Positions 1 through 8,510 of a stretch of 64,000 nt of DNA are shown here, piece after piece. Both the position numbers and the translations under genes were made by a program. Within the stretch, counting starts at the first letter, position 1. Each line of letters begins with the position of its first letter. The stretch covers positions 1 to 64,000 of the forward strand of contig DAOUBF010000044.1 in assembly GCA_034432795.1 (NCBI GenBank). Reading direction: 5' to 3'. Source of the stretch: DAOUBF01 sp034432795. Lineage in GTDB: Bacteria; Chloroflexota; Anaerolineae; DSLN01. Below the pieces are notes generated by a model, which saw only the letters and a list, made by a program, of their open reading frames with translations, made no database searches and was not told the origin of the DNA.

Positions 1-87
1 AACACCCGACTCCGATTCACGCATCCTGTCATCCTCTCTGACGACTGACTACAATCTGTTTCAAACATGGGCCGAAGCCCTCACTGT

Positions 88-177
88 GTCACCCCCCACC
101 CAACCCTCCCCCACAGAGGGGGGAGGGGGTGACGCCTGTCCCCTCCCCCTGGATGGGGGAGGGTGAGGTAGGGGGTG
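88..177. repeat. GC-rich palindromic interspersed repeat (copy 1)
   Basis: Two back-to-back inverted repeats of the form CCCTCCCCC-short loop-GGGGGAGGG. The first 222 bases of the window hold only this repeat and the end of the leftward gene, with no coding signal. The same family recurs about ten more times in the window, mostly between genes. Confidence 0.8.
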
Positions 178-222
178 AAGCCCTTCGCTGGGCTGCAAGG
201 CGACATTTTGGTTCTACTGCAT

Positions 223-2442
223 TCAGCGTTCACCGATAAACGTATAAAAGGCGATCCCCCCGCTATTGTCCGGCATAGCGATCATAACCCCTTTCGGGAA
301 AAACTGCTGCAAGACCTGGAGGGAGCGCTGGTCGGAGGGATGCACGATGAAAGCGGCCTTGCCCTGGAGCCCGGCGAGCGGGGGCCTATCAGGGCTGAGG
401 TTCTCCGGCCAGATCTCGTTCTGCCAGTCGTGCGGGGCCACGCGCAACTGCGCCCGCACCGCGTTGCCGTCATACCAATAGGGATAGATCACGGTATAAA
501 CCGGCCCATTTGGCCACAGCCGATCAATCTCCCGCGCTATCGTCCCGGACAGATCAAAGTTGCGCAGGTTCATCTGATCCGGGTAATCCACGAAGTACGC
601 GTTCACGGTCGCTCTGGCCTCATCCACGACCATCAGGGCAAAGCCTGCCACCAGGAGCGGGACGATCAGGGCAGCCGGACTCAGGCGGATCTCAAAGCGG
701 CGGCCCATTTTCACGCTTTCCGCCTCCCTCCCCCCTGGTGGGAGAGGGCTGGGGTGGGGGGGAAGTGGGCTTTCCGCCTCGGAAACAATTGTGGAGATCA
801 GGCGCAGCGAACGTGCGGACTGCACCGCCCCGGCCAGCCGCCGCCGCAACAGCGCCAGCGGCAGGGCCACCAGCACGTAAGCCGGCGCGATCGCCCCGCT
901 ACCTCGCCCGGCGTTGGGCACCTCGCCAGGGAAGGCAATGGCAAGCGCAGGCGGCAGGATGGTCGCCAAGAGCAACAGCAGGATGACCAGGTTGAGGCCA
1001 CGCCGCCAGCGGGCCAGCGCCCAGGCCACCCCCGCCAGGAACAGCGCACCGCTGATCACACCCAACTGGGGCATAAAGGGCACATTGTAGCGTGCCACAT
1101 GGTCGCCTTCTACATTGAACATCAGCGCACTGCGCTTCAGGTTGTCCAGGAAGACCACTGGGATATTCTCCGGCAGGGGAGCTTCTGTCCCCGTCAGGCG
1201 CGAAGCCACGCGTTGGCCGTACACCTCCGGGTAATCATGCGCGTACCGGGCCAGCGGGATAAACACCAGGGTGGCCGTAAATACCATAATGACGATATTA
1301 TAAAGGATAGAACGCACCCTTCCCAGGGTCCACGTCTCCTGCCTGACCAAAATCTCATAGGCGACGATGCTCCCCACAACAGCGAATGGCATGACCATCC
1401 AGGCGTTATAGGTGTGCAGGCCCAGGCCCACAACCAGCCCCAGGAGCGCAAAGTCCAACCGACGACGGCGGCGCAACGCCCGCCCCATCAGCCCCAGCGC
1501 CAGCAGCACAAACAGCGGCATCAGGATCAGGCGCAGGCCCATGCGGCTGGCGGTGACGTGCCAGCGGCTGATCGCCAGGAACAGAGCGGCATACAGCCCG
1601 GCCTCGGCATTGAACAGACTGCGCACCACAACATACATCAGCGCCACCGTCAGGATGCCGATGATCGCCGACGTCGCCTTCAGGCCGTAATAACTCAGGC
1701 CGAAGATACGCCCATACAACGCCTGGAGGTAGAACATCAGCCCTTCGCGCCCAGGGTGGGAAGGGAAAAAGATGGAGAATTCGCCGTTGAGGATGGCGCG
1801 GGCGTTCTCGTAGTTGTGCGGCAGGTCCTCGCCCATGTCGCCGGGGATAGTGTCCAACCGGTCAAAGCGCAGCACCAGCGCGATCAGCAGGATGGCTAAA
1901 AGCGCCAGCCCCGTCCAGGGGATGACCATGCCGGGGCTGGCCTGGAGCGCCCTGATCCGCGCCTGGAGCCAGCGCCAGAAGCTATGGGCCGCGCCGAAGC
2001 TCGCCAGGAAGGCGAGCAGCCCGCCCAGCCAGAGAGCCGTCCCCAGCGGCGTGAGGGTGTTCTCCTCAAAATATTGGTAGGAAAGCAGCCCCATGGCGCC
2101 GCCTGCCAGTCCCAGCGGCCAGAGCCAGGGCCGCTCGTCGGCCTCCACCTGGCCCTCCCGTTCCAGGGCCACATCCGCCAGGCCGATGCCGAAACAGAGC
2201 GCTCCCAGTGCCAGGAACCAGCCATAGCCGGCCTTATCCCCGCCTTCGGCGTAAATCTGCGCTTGCCCGTACAGCGCCAGGCCCAGGCCGATGATCGCCA
2301 GCGGCAGGCCGAGGGCACGCAGGCCGCTCAGATCAAGGCGCAGCCCGATCTTCCTCACCAGGGGAGAGGCTGGGGGAGAGGTTATCCCCTCCCCCTTTGC
2401 GGGGGAGGGCTGGGGTGGGAGGTTATGGTATTCCGGCATCAT
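223..2442 (-). CDS. GT39-type polytopic membrane glycosyltransferase
   Basis: This is a polytopic membrane protein of about 739 residues resembling the PMT/ArnT (GT39) glycosyltransferases, which move sugars from polyprenyl-phosphate donors onto lipids or proteins outside the membrane. An acidic motif, GDMGED, near residue 205 follows a membrane segment and matches the catalytic acidic loop of the family. Many hydrophobic segments follow. The start is set at the ATG at 2442, overlapping the end of the upstream gene by about 20 bases; no good ribosome site is visible. Residues just after the start are encoded by a GC-rich repeat, and a second copy is inserted in frame near residues 555-576. 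It forms a pair with the next gene (2423-4576), so the two are probably co-transcribed. Donor and acceptor cannot be read from sequence. Confidence 0.8.
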   Translation of the reverse strand: MMPEYHNLPPQPSPAKGEGITSPPASPLVRKIGLRLDLSGLRALGLPLAIIGLGLALYGQAQIYAEGGDKAGYGWFLALGALCFGIGLADVALEREGQVEADERPWLWPLGLAGGAMGLLSYQYFEENTLTPLGTALWLGGLLAFLASFGAAHSFWRWLQARIRALQASPGMVIPWTGLALLAILLIALVLRFDRLDTIPGDMGEDLPHNYENARAILNGEFSIFFPSHPGREGLMFYLQALYGRIFGLSYYGLKATSAIIGILTVALMYVVVRSLFNAEAGLYAALFLAISRWHVTASRMGLRLILMPLFVLLALGLMGRALRRRRRLDFALLGLVVGLGLHTYNAWMVMPFAVVGSIVAYEILVRQETWTLGRVRSILYNIVIMVFTATLVFIPLARYAHDYPEVYGQRVASRLTGTEAPLPENIPVVFLDNLKRSALMFNVEGDHVARYNVPFMPQLGVISGALFLAGVAWALARWRRGLNLVILLLLLATILPPALAIAFPGEVPNAGRGSGAIAPAYVLVALPLALLRRRLAGAVQSARSLRLISTIVSEAESPLPPHPSPLPPGGREAESVKMGRRFEIRLSPAALIVPLLVAGFALMVVDEARATVNAYFVDYPDQMNLRNFDLSGTIAREIDRLWPNGPVYTVIYPYWYDGNAVRAQLRVAPHDWQNEIWPENLSPDRPPLAGLQGKAAFIVHPSDQRSLQVLQQFFPKGVMIAMPDNSGGIAFYTFIGER
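715..780. repeat. Palindromic repeat inserted in a coding sequence, with 12-bp direct repeats
   Basis: A 42-base GC-rich palindromic element (727-768) lies between two identical 12-mers GCTTTCCGCCTC at 715-726 and 769-780. One copy of the 12-mer plus the element is 54 bases, exactly 18 codons, so the glycosyltransferase reading frame is kept. The flanking 12-mers look like a target-site duplication. Confidence 0.85.
2378..2426. repeat. GC-rich palindromic repeat at a gene junction (copy 3)
   Basis: The palindrome CCCCTCCCCC-TTTGC-GGGGGAGGG with the usual GGGTGGGA tail lies between two direct copies of GAGGTTAT (2378-2385 and 2419-2426). It covers the first codons of the downstream glycosyltransferase and reaches the stop codon of the upstream one. 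The 8-bp flanks may be a target duplication, as for the copy at 715-780. Confidence 0.6.
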
Positions 2443-4576
2443 AGAGCGTGAATAACGGTCTCCCATCCAGCCCGGCGAATTCCCGCACACGGCCCTGGGG
2501 ATAAGCCTGACGCACCCACTGCAGATCCCCCCGTCGGGAGGGCAGGAACACGAACACCGCCTCGCGTGAAGGGTCTACAAAGGTTGGTGGCCCGCTGAGC
2601 GGCTCCAGGACATCTACCACAGGCGTCCCATAGAGCATGTAGCGCAGCACGCCGTTATCCGAGAGGACCTCGCCGCTGGAGAGCAGATACACCTGATAGG
2701 TCCCGCCGCGCTGCTGGAGGTAGCGCGCCAGCGGCGTGGCCACCTGCGACGAGATGTAACCGTATTCCGTCGTCGGCGTGTATTCGCGGAAATAGAAGTT
2801 CAGGTTGAGCAGGGCAATGATGCCCGCCACAAGTGGCAAAGCTACCCATGCGACCCTGCCCGCCATCTGGTGGCCCAACTGAACAAGTTGCTCCAGGCCA
2901 ACGGCCACCAGGATGGCGACCGCCGGTGTAGCCACCAGCATACGCATGGAACTGGGCGGGTTCTCGGTCAGGACCCAGCCAAACGTCACCGCCAGGAATA
3001 GCCAGGTGACCACCAACCCGTATTCCCGCCGCCGCCAGGCCATGATCCCATAAGCCACACCAAAGACCATCAGGACCGCGCTGACCGCATCCAGGAGCGG
3101 CCTCCCCGGGCGATACCAGAAGGTTGGGTCTGGCGTGAAGTGGAAACCGGTCAGCGCTTTGCGGAGTTGCTCGCCGATAATGTGCACCTTGGTCGTCTTC
3201 CAGTACGCCGCTTCCCGATCCAGATACCCCGGCGCCAGAATGCTCACCGCCTGAATGCGTGATGTGAACGTCTCCGGCGCACGGATGTAGTGCCCGATCA
3301 GGGGCGCCAGGACCAGAAGGCCAGCCACCAGGAGGACGGCCAGCCCCAGTGTTCCGCGCACCAGTGGCTGCCAGTCCCAGGCCCCTGTCCGGCGGCGATT
3401 TTGCCAGGCGGCCAGCCCGCCGACAGCGCGATGCAGGATAAAGACCGCCAAGATGATCCCGATAATGCGCGCGCCGTAGTAAAAGTAGAGGCTGAAGCCC
3501 AGCGCCGCCCCACAGAGCGCATAGGTCAGCAGGTTGCCACTGCGCTCGGCACGGACGTAGAGCCAGAGGACGAGCGTGACGGAGAAGGCGTCCACAATCT
3601 GAGAGGAGCCCAGGCGGCTGAAGTGAATATGGTAGCTAAACGTCGCCAGAATAAAGGCCGAAAGCAGCGCCAGCCGACGGCTCCCCCAGAGATCGCGCAC
3701 CAGCAGGTAGGTCCACAGCACCGAGAGGAGGCCCGCGAGCGCGAAGGGCAGGCGCAGCGCTGCCACAGAGCCGACCGGGAAGAAGCGCAGGAAGGCCGCC
3801 GTGATGAAAAACTGCATCGTGGGAATGTTGTACCAGCCGGTGGTGAACATGTTCCTGAGCTTGCCGGTCAGGGCGTCCAGCGCCCAGACGCCCTGTGTGC
3901 CCTCGTCGCCGCCCAGGTTGATGGGGATCGTCTCCAGCGCGATCAGGCGCACCAGGAAGGCGATGAACAGCACGCTGCCCAGGGCAAGCAACTCCAGGGC
4001 ATGGGCCGCCAGCCAGGCCCGCAACCGGCGTGCCAATTCCGCGCGCCCTGGCAACGGGTTGCCGATGGCGAATACGCCCAGGAAGCCCACCCAGCCGATC
4101 AGCCATAGCCAGAACGGCCCCCAATAGCTCTCGGCATCCGGAGCGCGATTAGCCAGGGTGGCTGCCAACAGGCTACAGCCCACAGCGACCAGGGCCAGCA
4201 GCCCACGCATCCTGCTCCTTACTCCGGCCAGGCCCTCTGGCAGAACCTGAACCGCTGTTCTGGGGCCTTCTGTTAACGCCTGGGAGAGGGCCGGGGCAGA
4301 GGCAGTATCTGGCGAGGGCTGCAGCCTGCGCCACGCCGCCACAAAGCAGGCGACGGCGACGGCGTAAAACACCACCCCATCCCACATATAATCGGGCTGG
4401 TGGAGGAAGACATATTGCCCCCGTGCGGCGAAGGCCAGCGCCGCCAATGCCAGGATCAACGCACGCCAGTCTGTTGCCGCTAACGGGAACGCCGCTGGGC
4501 GCGGGGGGGTTTCCGCCTGGGGGGTGCTGGGGGCGTTAAACTGCGCTGCCGGTTGATCGTGCTCAGCCAGCGTCAT
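2423..4576 (-). CDS. GT39-type polytopic membrane glycosyltransferase
   Basis: A second PMT/ArnT-like integral membrane glycosyltransferase of about 717 residues. A hydrophilic, proline-rich N-terminus is followed by membrane segments. The motif GGDEGTQ near residues 222-228 fits the conserved acidic first-loop motif of GT39 proteins, and further membrane segments run to about residue 580 before a soluble C-terminal domain. The ATG at 4576 is preferred over a GTG nine bases upstream because GTGAGG precedes it. Its end overlaps the next gene, so the two form a leftward pair. It probably glycosylates lipids or envelope proteins using polyprenyl-linked sugars, but the substrate is unknown. The 260-base divergent region to lipA shows no clear promoter to me. 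Confidence 0.8.
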   Translation of the reverse strand: MTLAEHDQPAAQFNAPSTPQAETPPRPAAFPLAATDWRALILALAALAFAARGQYVFLHQPDYMWDGVVFYAVAVACFVAAWRRLQPSPDTASAPALSQALTEGPRTAVQVLPEGLAGVRSRMRGLLALVAVGCSLLAATLANRAPDAESYWGPFWLWLIGWVGFLGVFAIGNPLPGRAELARRLRAWLAAHALELLALGSVLFIAFLVRLIALETIPINLGGDEGTQGVWALDALTGKLRNMFTTGWYNIPTMQFFITAAFLRFFPVGSVAALRLPFALAGLLSVLWTYLLVRDLWGSRRLALLSAFILATFSYHIHFSRLGSSQIVDAFSVTLVLWLYVRAERSGNLLTYALCGAALGFSLYFYYGARIIGIILAVFILHRAVGGLAAWQNRRRTGAWDWQPLVRGTLGLAVLLVAGLLVLAPLIGHYIRAPETFTSRIQAVSILAPGYLDREAAYWKTTKVHIIGEQLRKALTGFHFTPDPTFWYRPGRPLLDAVSAVLMVFGVAYGIMAWRRREYGLVVTWLFLAVTFGWVLTENPPSSMRMLVATPAVAILVAVGLEQLVQLGHQMAGRVAWVALPLVAGIIALLNLNFYFREYTPTTEYGYISSQVATPLARYLQQRGGTYQVYLLSSGEVLSDNGVLRYMLYGTPVVDVLEPLSGPPTFVDPSREAVFVFLPSRRGDLQWVRQAYPQGRVREFAGLDGRPLFTLYDAGIP

Positions 4577-4842
4577 GGGCCTCACTCCCTGGCTTATGGG
4601 CGGCGATCAGGGCGCCACGAGAACGGGGTAAACAGGATAACCGCACAATGTCACCCTGGAATGACAACGCCACTCGTGCCTGTGAGGATTTACAGCAGTA
4701 CCCTCACTTCCCCCTATATACGGCATAGCGTTACACACCGGCCTTGCATTGTAACCGACCTTCACAGATGGTGCAAGATAGGCGCCGGATCGCTACCTGA
4801 AAGGGATTGCCATTAGCTCCAATTTTGCGTAGAATTGGGGGC

Positions 4843-5820
4843 GTGAACACGATTCCGATTGAGAGCATCCCCGTTCTGGGGAACACTGAAGTACAGCCTG
4901 TGACGGACAGCCCCCGCCCCCTGCGCCGCCCCGATTGGATCAAGGTGCGGGCGCCGGGCGGCGAAACCTACGCCTGGCTTAAGGGGCTGATGCGCGCCAA
5001 GGAACTGCACACCGTCTGCGAGGAGGCCATGTGCCCCAACATCGGCGACTGCTGGGGCCGGGGCACTGCCACCTTCCTGATCCTGGGTGACGTGTGCACA
5101 CGCTCCTGCGGCTTCTGCGACATCAAGACCGGTCGCCCGCTCCCCCTGGACTGGGACGAGCCGGAGCGGCTGGCCCAGGCGGTCAAGGCCATGAACCTGC
5201 GCCACGTGGTCATCACCTCAGTCAATCGCGACGAGCGCCTGGACGGCGGGGCGCCTATCTTCGCCCTTGCCATCCGTCGGGTGCGCGAGGTCCTGCCCGA
5301 TTGCAGCATTGAGGTGCTCATCCCCGATTTCAAAGGCTCGGCGGAAGCGCTGGCCATCGTCCTGGCCGAACAGCCCGATATCCTCAACCACAATGTGGAG
5401 ACCGTCCCCCGGCTGTTCAAGCGTGTCCAACCGCAGGACAAGTATGAATGGGCCATGGCCACGTTGGGCAACGCCAAGCGCATCTCGCCCGATGTCGTCA
5501 CCAAATCGGGCATGATGCTGGGGCTGGGCGAGACGATAGAGGAAGTCATCGCGGTGATGCGCGACCTGCGCGAGCGCGATGTGGACATCCTGACGCTGGG
5601 CCAATATCTGCAACCGACACGCCAGCACCTGCCGATTGAGCGCTACGTCCACCCCGACGAGTTCGCCGAACTTAAGCGCATCGGGCTGGAGATGGGCTTC
5701 CGCTGGGTGGAGAGCGGCCCGCTGGTGCGCAGTTCCTATCACGCCGAGCAGCAGGCGGATGCGCTCTCCGTGCGGCACCGGCGGCAGATGCTGCCGGACA
5801 TGGCACTGGCCTCAGCATAG
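4843..5820 (+). CDS. lipA: Lipoyl synthase
   Basis: A radical SAM enzyme that inserts two sulfurs into protein-bound octanoyl groups to make lipoyl cofactors of 2-oxoacid dehydrogenases and the glycine cleavage system. Both cluster motifs are present: the auxiliary CEEAMCPNIGDC (Cys 59, 64, 70 counted from this start) and the radical SAM motif CTRSCGFC (Cys 85, 89, 92). The C-terminal RSSYHAE contains the serine that ligates the auxiliary cluster. The length of 325 residues is usual for the family. I chose the GTG at 4843; an in-frame TTG at 4807 would add 12 residues but has an SD-like AAGGGA too close to it. No lipB or lipoate-dependent enzyme lies nearby. Confidence 0.95.
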   Translation: MNTIPIESIPVLGNTEVQPVTDSPRPLRRPDWIKVRAPGGETYAWLKGLMRAKELHTVCEEAMCPNIGDCWGRGTATFLILGDVCTRSCGFCDIKTGRPLPLDWDEPERLAQAVKAMNLRHVVITSVNRDERLDGGAPIFALAIRRVREVLPDCSIEVLIPDFKGSAEALAIVLAEQPDILNHNVETVPRLFKRVQPQDKYEWAMATLGNAKRISPDVVTKSGMMLGLGETIEEVIAVMRDLRERDVDILTLGQYLQPTRQHLPIERYVHPDEFAELKRIGLEMGFRWVESGPLVRSSYHAEQQADALSVRHRRQMLPDMALASA

Positions 5821-5914
5821 GGTCATTTACAGAAGCCCTTTTGCAGCTCTTGCTCGCCTCATGATTTTAGGCTATATATGGCACACCCAAGAGAGTTAAA
5901 GCCAGCCGCCGCTA

Positions 5915-5951
5915 TCAGACGCACTCCCGAGCGAGGTGCGCAAGCGTCTGA
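5915..5951. repeat. Inverted repeat downstream of lipA
   Basis: TCAGACGC (5915-5922) pairs with GCGTCTGA (5944-5951), and the intervening bases contain a further short GCAC/GTGC pairing. It may act as a transcript end for lipA, but no T-run follows, so the role is uncertain. Confidence 0.4.
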
Positions 5952-5992
5952 CATGGGGTCTGGGAAAGCCCGAACACAACTGAATATCTGAA

Positions 5993-6202
5993 TCAGGGTC
6001 TTTCTTTCGCCTCGTATTGAGCGATGACCTCGCGGATCACAGGGACTAACTCAACGGGAACCTCCATCACTGTTCGGTCCCGACTCTTGAAAGCTTTCTC
6101 ATCTTCTGCGACAGCCTCTTCTTCGGTTTGCGTCTCATAGTGGGCCAAAACGCGACGCACGCGTTCTTCATCCCACCCCGGCGGAAAACGGTTCTCAGCC
6201 AT
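5993..6202 (-). CDS. Small acidic protein, probable antitoxin of a DUF4258-type pair
   Basis: A 69-residue acidic protein rich in Glu, with the core MEVPVELVPVIREVIAQY near its end. It starts two bases after the stop codon of the preceding 95-residue gene. This tight pairing of a small basic DUF4258-like protein with a small acidic partner is typical of chromosomal type II toxin-antitoxin loci, so I infer that this is the antitoxin. No DNA-binding motif is evident to me. Confidence 0.55.
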   Translation of the reverse strand: MAENRFPPGWDEERVRRVLAHYETQTEEEAVAEDEKAFKSRDRTVMEVPVELVPVIREVIAQYEAKERP

Positions 6203-6204
6203 AC

Positions 6205-6492
6205 TTATCTCCTGCGTCTGCGACGGCGATACGCCATCAATGCCTTCCCACGTAGTTCATAAGCGGTTATCACAAAGACGCTACCTGGCTCGGGATCAGG
6301 TACATAGATAACCCGGAGGTACCGGCCGGCTTCAGTCTGTCCAATAGCGACCCGCGCTCCCTCGTACCCCTGACGATCTTCGCCCGGTCTTGCCAGTACC
6401 TGTTCAACTTCGTTCTCTGTGACACCATGGCCATAGATGTGTGGCAGGCCCGTTTCTGGGTCAATGTAATACCGAATATGCCAGATAGCCAT
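6205..6492 (-). CDS. DUF4258/BrnT-like small protein, probable toxin
   Basis: A 95-residue protein with the pattern HGVTENEVEQVL...RYLRVIYVPDPEPGSVFVITAYEL, which fits the DUF4258/BrnT-like RNase fold found in toxin-antitoxin pairs. The end is very basic (six Arg in a row). It is the first gene of a two-gene unit with the acidic 69-residue protein 2 bases downstream. A promoter (TTTACA, 17-base spacer, TATAAT) lies about 55 bases upstream. Toxicity is inferred from family and gene pairing only. Confidence 0.6.
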   Translation of the reverse strand: MAIWHIRYYIDPETGLPHIYGHGVTENEVEQVLARPGEDRQGYEGARVAIGQTEAGRYLRVIYVPDPEPGSVFVITAYELRGKALMAYRRRRRRR

Positions 6493-6546
6493 GCCATAAT
6501 CTCTTATTCAAACCTGGGCCGTCTTGAATAGTCAACGCCCCGACCT

Positions 6547-6575
6547 ATTATAGTCAAGACCAACGGCAGTGTAAA
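6547..6575 (-). promoter_or_regulatory. Sigma70-type promoter for the DUF4258 pair
   Basis: Reading leftward, TTTACA (6575-6570) and TATAAT (6552-6547) are separated by 17 bases. The -10 box sits within GACCTATTATAGTC, a partial palindrome that could be an operator for the pair. Confidence 0.65.
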
Positions 6576-6637
6576 CACGAACGACTATTGAATCGCGCCA
6601 GCGTAGCGCCCGCTATTCGGATAGAATCCGACGGCTT

Positions 6638-6955
6638 CTAATCGGTGGCGAGCCTGTCCAGTAGGGGCAAGACAGTATTGAGGAACCCCTGGCGAACGTC
6701 GGGGAACATGTCCAACGAGCGGGCCAGGTCAGAGATGAGTTGGTGCGCCCGGTTATAGGCAGCGCGTGCGGCCTGGCCCTGTCCCTGCCGGGCGCGCAAC
6801 TAGCCTAGCGCGACGACCACTTCCCACAGGCGCGGGTTGGTGTGCGTGCGCTCCCCTTTCTGAAGGGCGAGCGTGAGATCGGCTTCGGCTTCTTCTAGCC
6901 GATTGAGCGCCAGCCAGACCAGGTCGCGCGTGTAGGCCGAGAGGAAATCAGCCTC
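6638..6955 (-). pseudogene. Relic of a TPR-type protein C-terminus
   Basis: Reading leftward from about 6955, one frame encodes a coherent TPR-like segment beginning near EADFLSAYTRDL and ending DRLATD followed by TAG at 6638-6640. It is broken by an internal TAG in ...VVVALG-stop-LRARQGQG.... The composition matches the helical tail of large ATPase-TPR regulators or cyclases. A GC-rich palindromic repeat (6953-6990) abuts its upstream end, so the rest of the gene is missing. This explains most of the 527-base gap between the toxin-antitoxin pair and the CinA gene. It is a gene remnant, not a working gene. Confidence 0.65.
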
Positions 6956-6990
6956 TCTCCCCCTTGTGGGGGAGGGCTGAGGGCGGGGGC
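6953..6990. repeat. GC-rich palindromic interspersed repeat (copy 4)
   Basis: CTCTCCCCC-TTGT-GGGGGAGGGC with the GAGGGCGGGGG tail, the same family as at 88-177. It truncates the TPR pseudogene on its right side. Confidence 0.75.
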
Positions 6991-7019
6991 GCCTGACTGC
7001 CGCAACGCACGGCTGTATT

Positions 7020-7844
7020 TCACCTCTCCACGCCCGTCACGCCCACGCCCGCCCGCGCCAACGCCTCCTGCAGGTGCGCCAGCGCGGCCTCAAGCGCGGG
7101 GCGGGCCTGGCCGGGGGCGCCGGAGACCGAGAGGGTCACGCGCAACTTCACGTCCGCGCCAAAATGGGTGGCCCGCGACTTGATATAGACTTCCGGATGC
7201 GCAGCCACCACAGCCCGCAGGATCGGCGCCAGCACCGACTCGTCGCCGCAGTCGGTGAACACGGTGGCCGAGGCGAAATCGCGCTCGCCGAACAACTCCA
7301 GCAGGAACGGCGCCAGGGCGTTGGTGAAGATGTCCTTCAATTCGGCGGGCACGCCGGGCAGGCAGATGAAGGTGGTTTCCGGCAGCTTGAGCCAGACGCC
7401 GGGGGCCGCACCCACCCGATTGGGCAGGGGGATAGCCCCCTGGGGCATCCACGCCATCTTGCGCCGTTCCGGGGTCAGGTCGGCGCTGGCGACATAGCCC
7501 TGCCGGGCCAGCTCCGTATACCGCTGCGCCACCAGCGCCACCGCCTCGGCGTTTTCCACATAGGGCAGGCCCAATCCGGCGGCGACCGCAGCCAGGGTCA
7601 GGTCATCATCGGTGGGGCCCAGGCCGCCGCTGGTGAACACGGCGTTTGGACGACGGTCGCGTGCGGCGCGGGCCTCGGCAGCGATCACGTCCGGATCATC
7701 GCCGATCACCGTCACGCGACGCACCCGGCCCCCGCGCCCGGCCACCTGGCGGCAGAGCCAATAGGTGTTGGTGTCCTGAACATCGCCCAGGAGGATCTCG
7801 TTGCCGATGATGAGAATTTCAATAAGGGGTTGCACAGCGGACAT
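7020..7844 (-). CDS. CinA-family molybdopterin-binding domain protein
   Basis: A 274-residue protein beginning with the MoCF/CinA N-terminal domain: IIGNEILLGDVQDTNTYWL near the start, then TSGGLGPTDDDLTL and the CLPGVPAEL motif. CinA proteins of about 410 residues carry this domain (ADP-ribose or NMN-recycling pyrophosphatase in some) plus a C-terminal nicotinamide-nucleotide deamidase domain. Here the deamidase part is absent, so NMN deamidase activity is not expected. It starts 4 bases after the stop of the upstream receiver gene, so the two are probably co-transcribed. The exact substrate is not known for single-domain members. Confidence 0.85.
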   Translation of the reverse strand: MSAVQPLIEILIIGNEILLGDVQDTNTYWLCRQVAGRGGRVRRVTVIGDDPDVIAAEARAARDRRPNAVFTSGGLGPTDDDLTLAAVAAGLGLPYVENAEAVALVAQRYTELARQGYVASADLTPERRKMAWMPQGAIPLPNRVGAAPGVWLKLPETTFICLPGVPAELKDIFTNALAPFLLELFGERDFASATVFTDCGDESVLAPILRAVVAAHPEVYIKSRATHFGADVKLRVTLSVSGAPGQARPALEAALAHLQEALARAGVGVTGVER

Positions 7845-7848
7845 CCGC

Positions 7849-8259
7849 TCAATCTGCGCCAGTCTCGCCGAGGACCCTGTTGACGCTCTCTAAAAGCTCC
7901 TGCGGGCCGAAGGGCTTGGTGATGTAATCATCCACCTTGGCAATATGCAGGCCCAACACCTTATCAATGCTTTGGGCCTTGGCGGTGACCACAATGACGG
8001 GGATAGAGCGCAAATCCTCCCTGGCTTTAATCTGCTGATAGACCTCCCAGCCATCCATATCCGGCATCATCAAATCCAGGAGGATCAGATCAGGCTTCCT
8101 TTCCTCAATCAATTCCAATCCTGAGCGCCCGCCAACGGCCCCTTGGACTTCAAATCCCTTCCGCCCTAAGATGAGCTTGACCAGTTCAATCATCTCCGGT
8201 TCATCTTCAATACAAATGATCAACCTGGGTCTTTGGGGGGGTTCCTGGGTCTCCGACAT
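7849..8259 (-). CDS. Single-domain response regulator (receiver only)
   Basis: A 136-residue stand-alone receiver domain. It has the acidic pair in ICIEDEPE, the phospho-acceptor Asp in LILLDLMMPDMDG, Thr in VIVVTAK and Lys in ITKPFG. No output domain follows, so it should act by protein contact, as CheY-like proteins do. The ATG at 8259 is preceded by GGAGG eight bases upstream, which decides the start against a longer frame. No kinase gene is nearby. It is followed 4 bases later by the CinA-domain gene. Confidence 0.9.
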   Translation of the reverse strand: MSETQEPPQRPRLIICIEDEPEMIELVKLILGRKGFEVQGAVGGRSGLELIEERKPDLILLDLMMPDMDGWEVYQQIKAREDLRSIPVIVVTAKAQSIDKVLGLHIAKVDDYITKPFGPQELLESVNRVLGETGAD

Positions 8260-8410
8260 GCATTTTCCTCCTGAAGGTTGACTCCTCCGCAGGATGCAGT
8301 GTATCACAAGAAGCGAGCATTGTCCACTGAACATTAGTCCTAAACGCAGGCAACGCAGGTCACAGGGGAAGCACACCAAATTGGGGACAGCCCGGCGATT
8401 GAAACAATAT

Positions 8411-8448
8411 GCCCCCCCCTCTGTGGGGGAGGGCTGGGGTGGGGGGGC
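8411..8448. repeat. GC-rich palindromic interspersed repeat (copy 5)
   Basis: CCCCCCCCTCTGTGGGGGAGGG followed by CTGGGGTGGGGGGG, the standard form of the family, lying in the short divergent region between the receiver gene and rarA. A longer rarA frame would translate it, which argues against the longer start. Confidence 0.8.
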
Positions 8449-8510
8449 AGGCCCTTCCAGCCGCCAGCTTGCTGTTGACGGTTCACCCGGACCGTGCTAT
8501 GCTCCTGAGT

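Noticed and set aside
175..1899. Long open frame on the plus strand opposite the first glycosyltransferase
   Set aside because: It has Gln/His/Arg-rich composition with no domain and lies exactly antisense to a coherent membrane protein, so it is a high-GC shadow frame.
8409..8510. Longer N-terminus for RarA
   Set aside because: The extra residues are encoded by a GC-rich palindrome and are not family-like; the start at 8511 fits the family.
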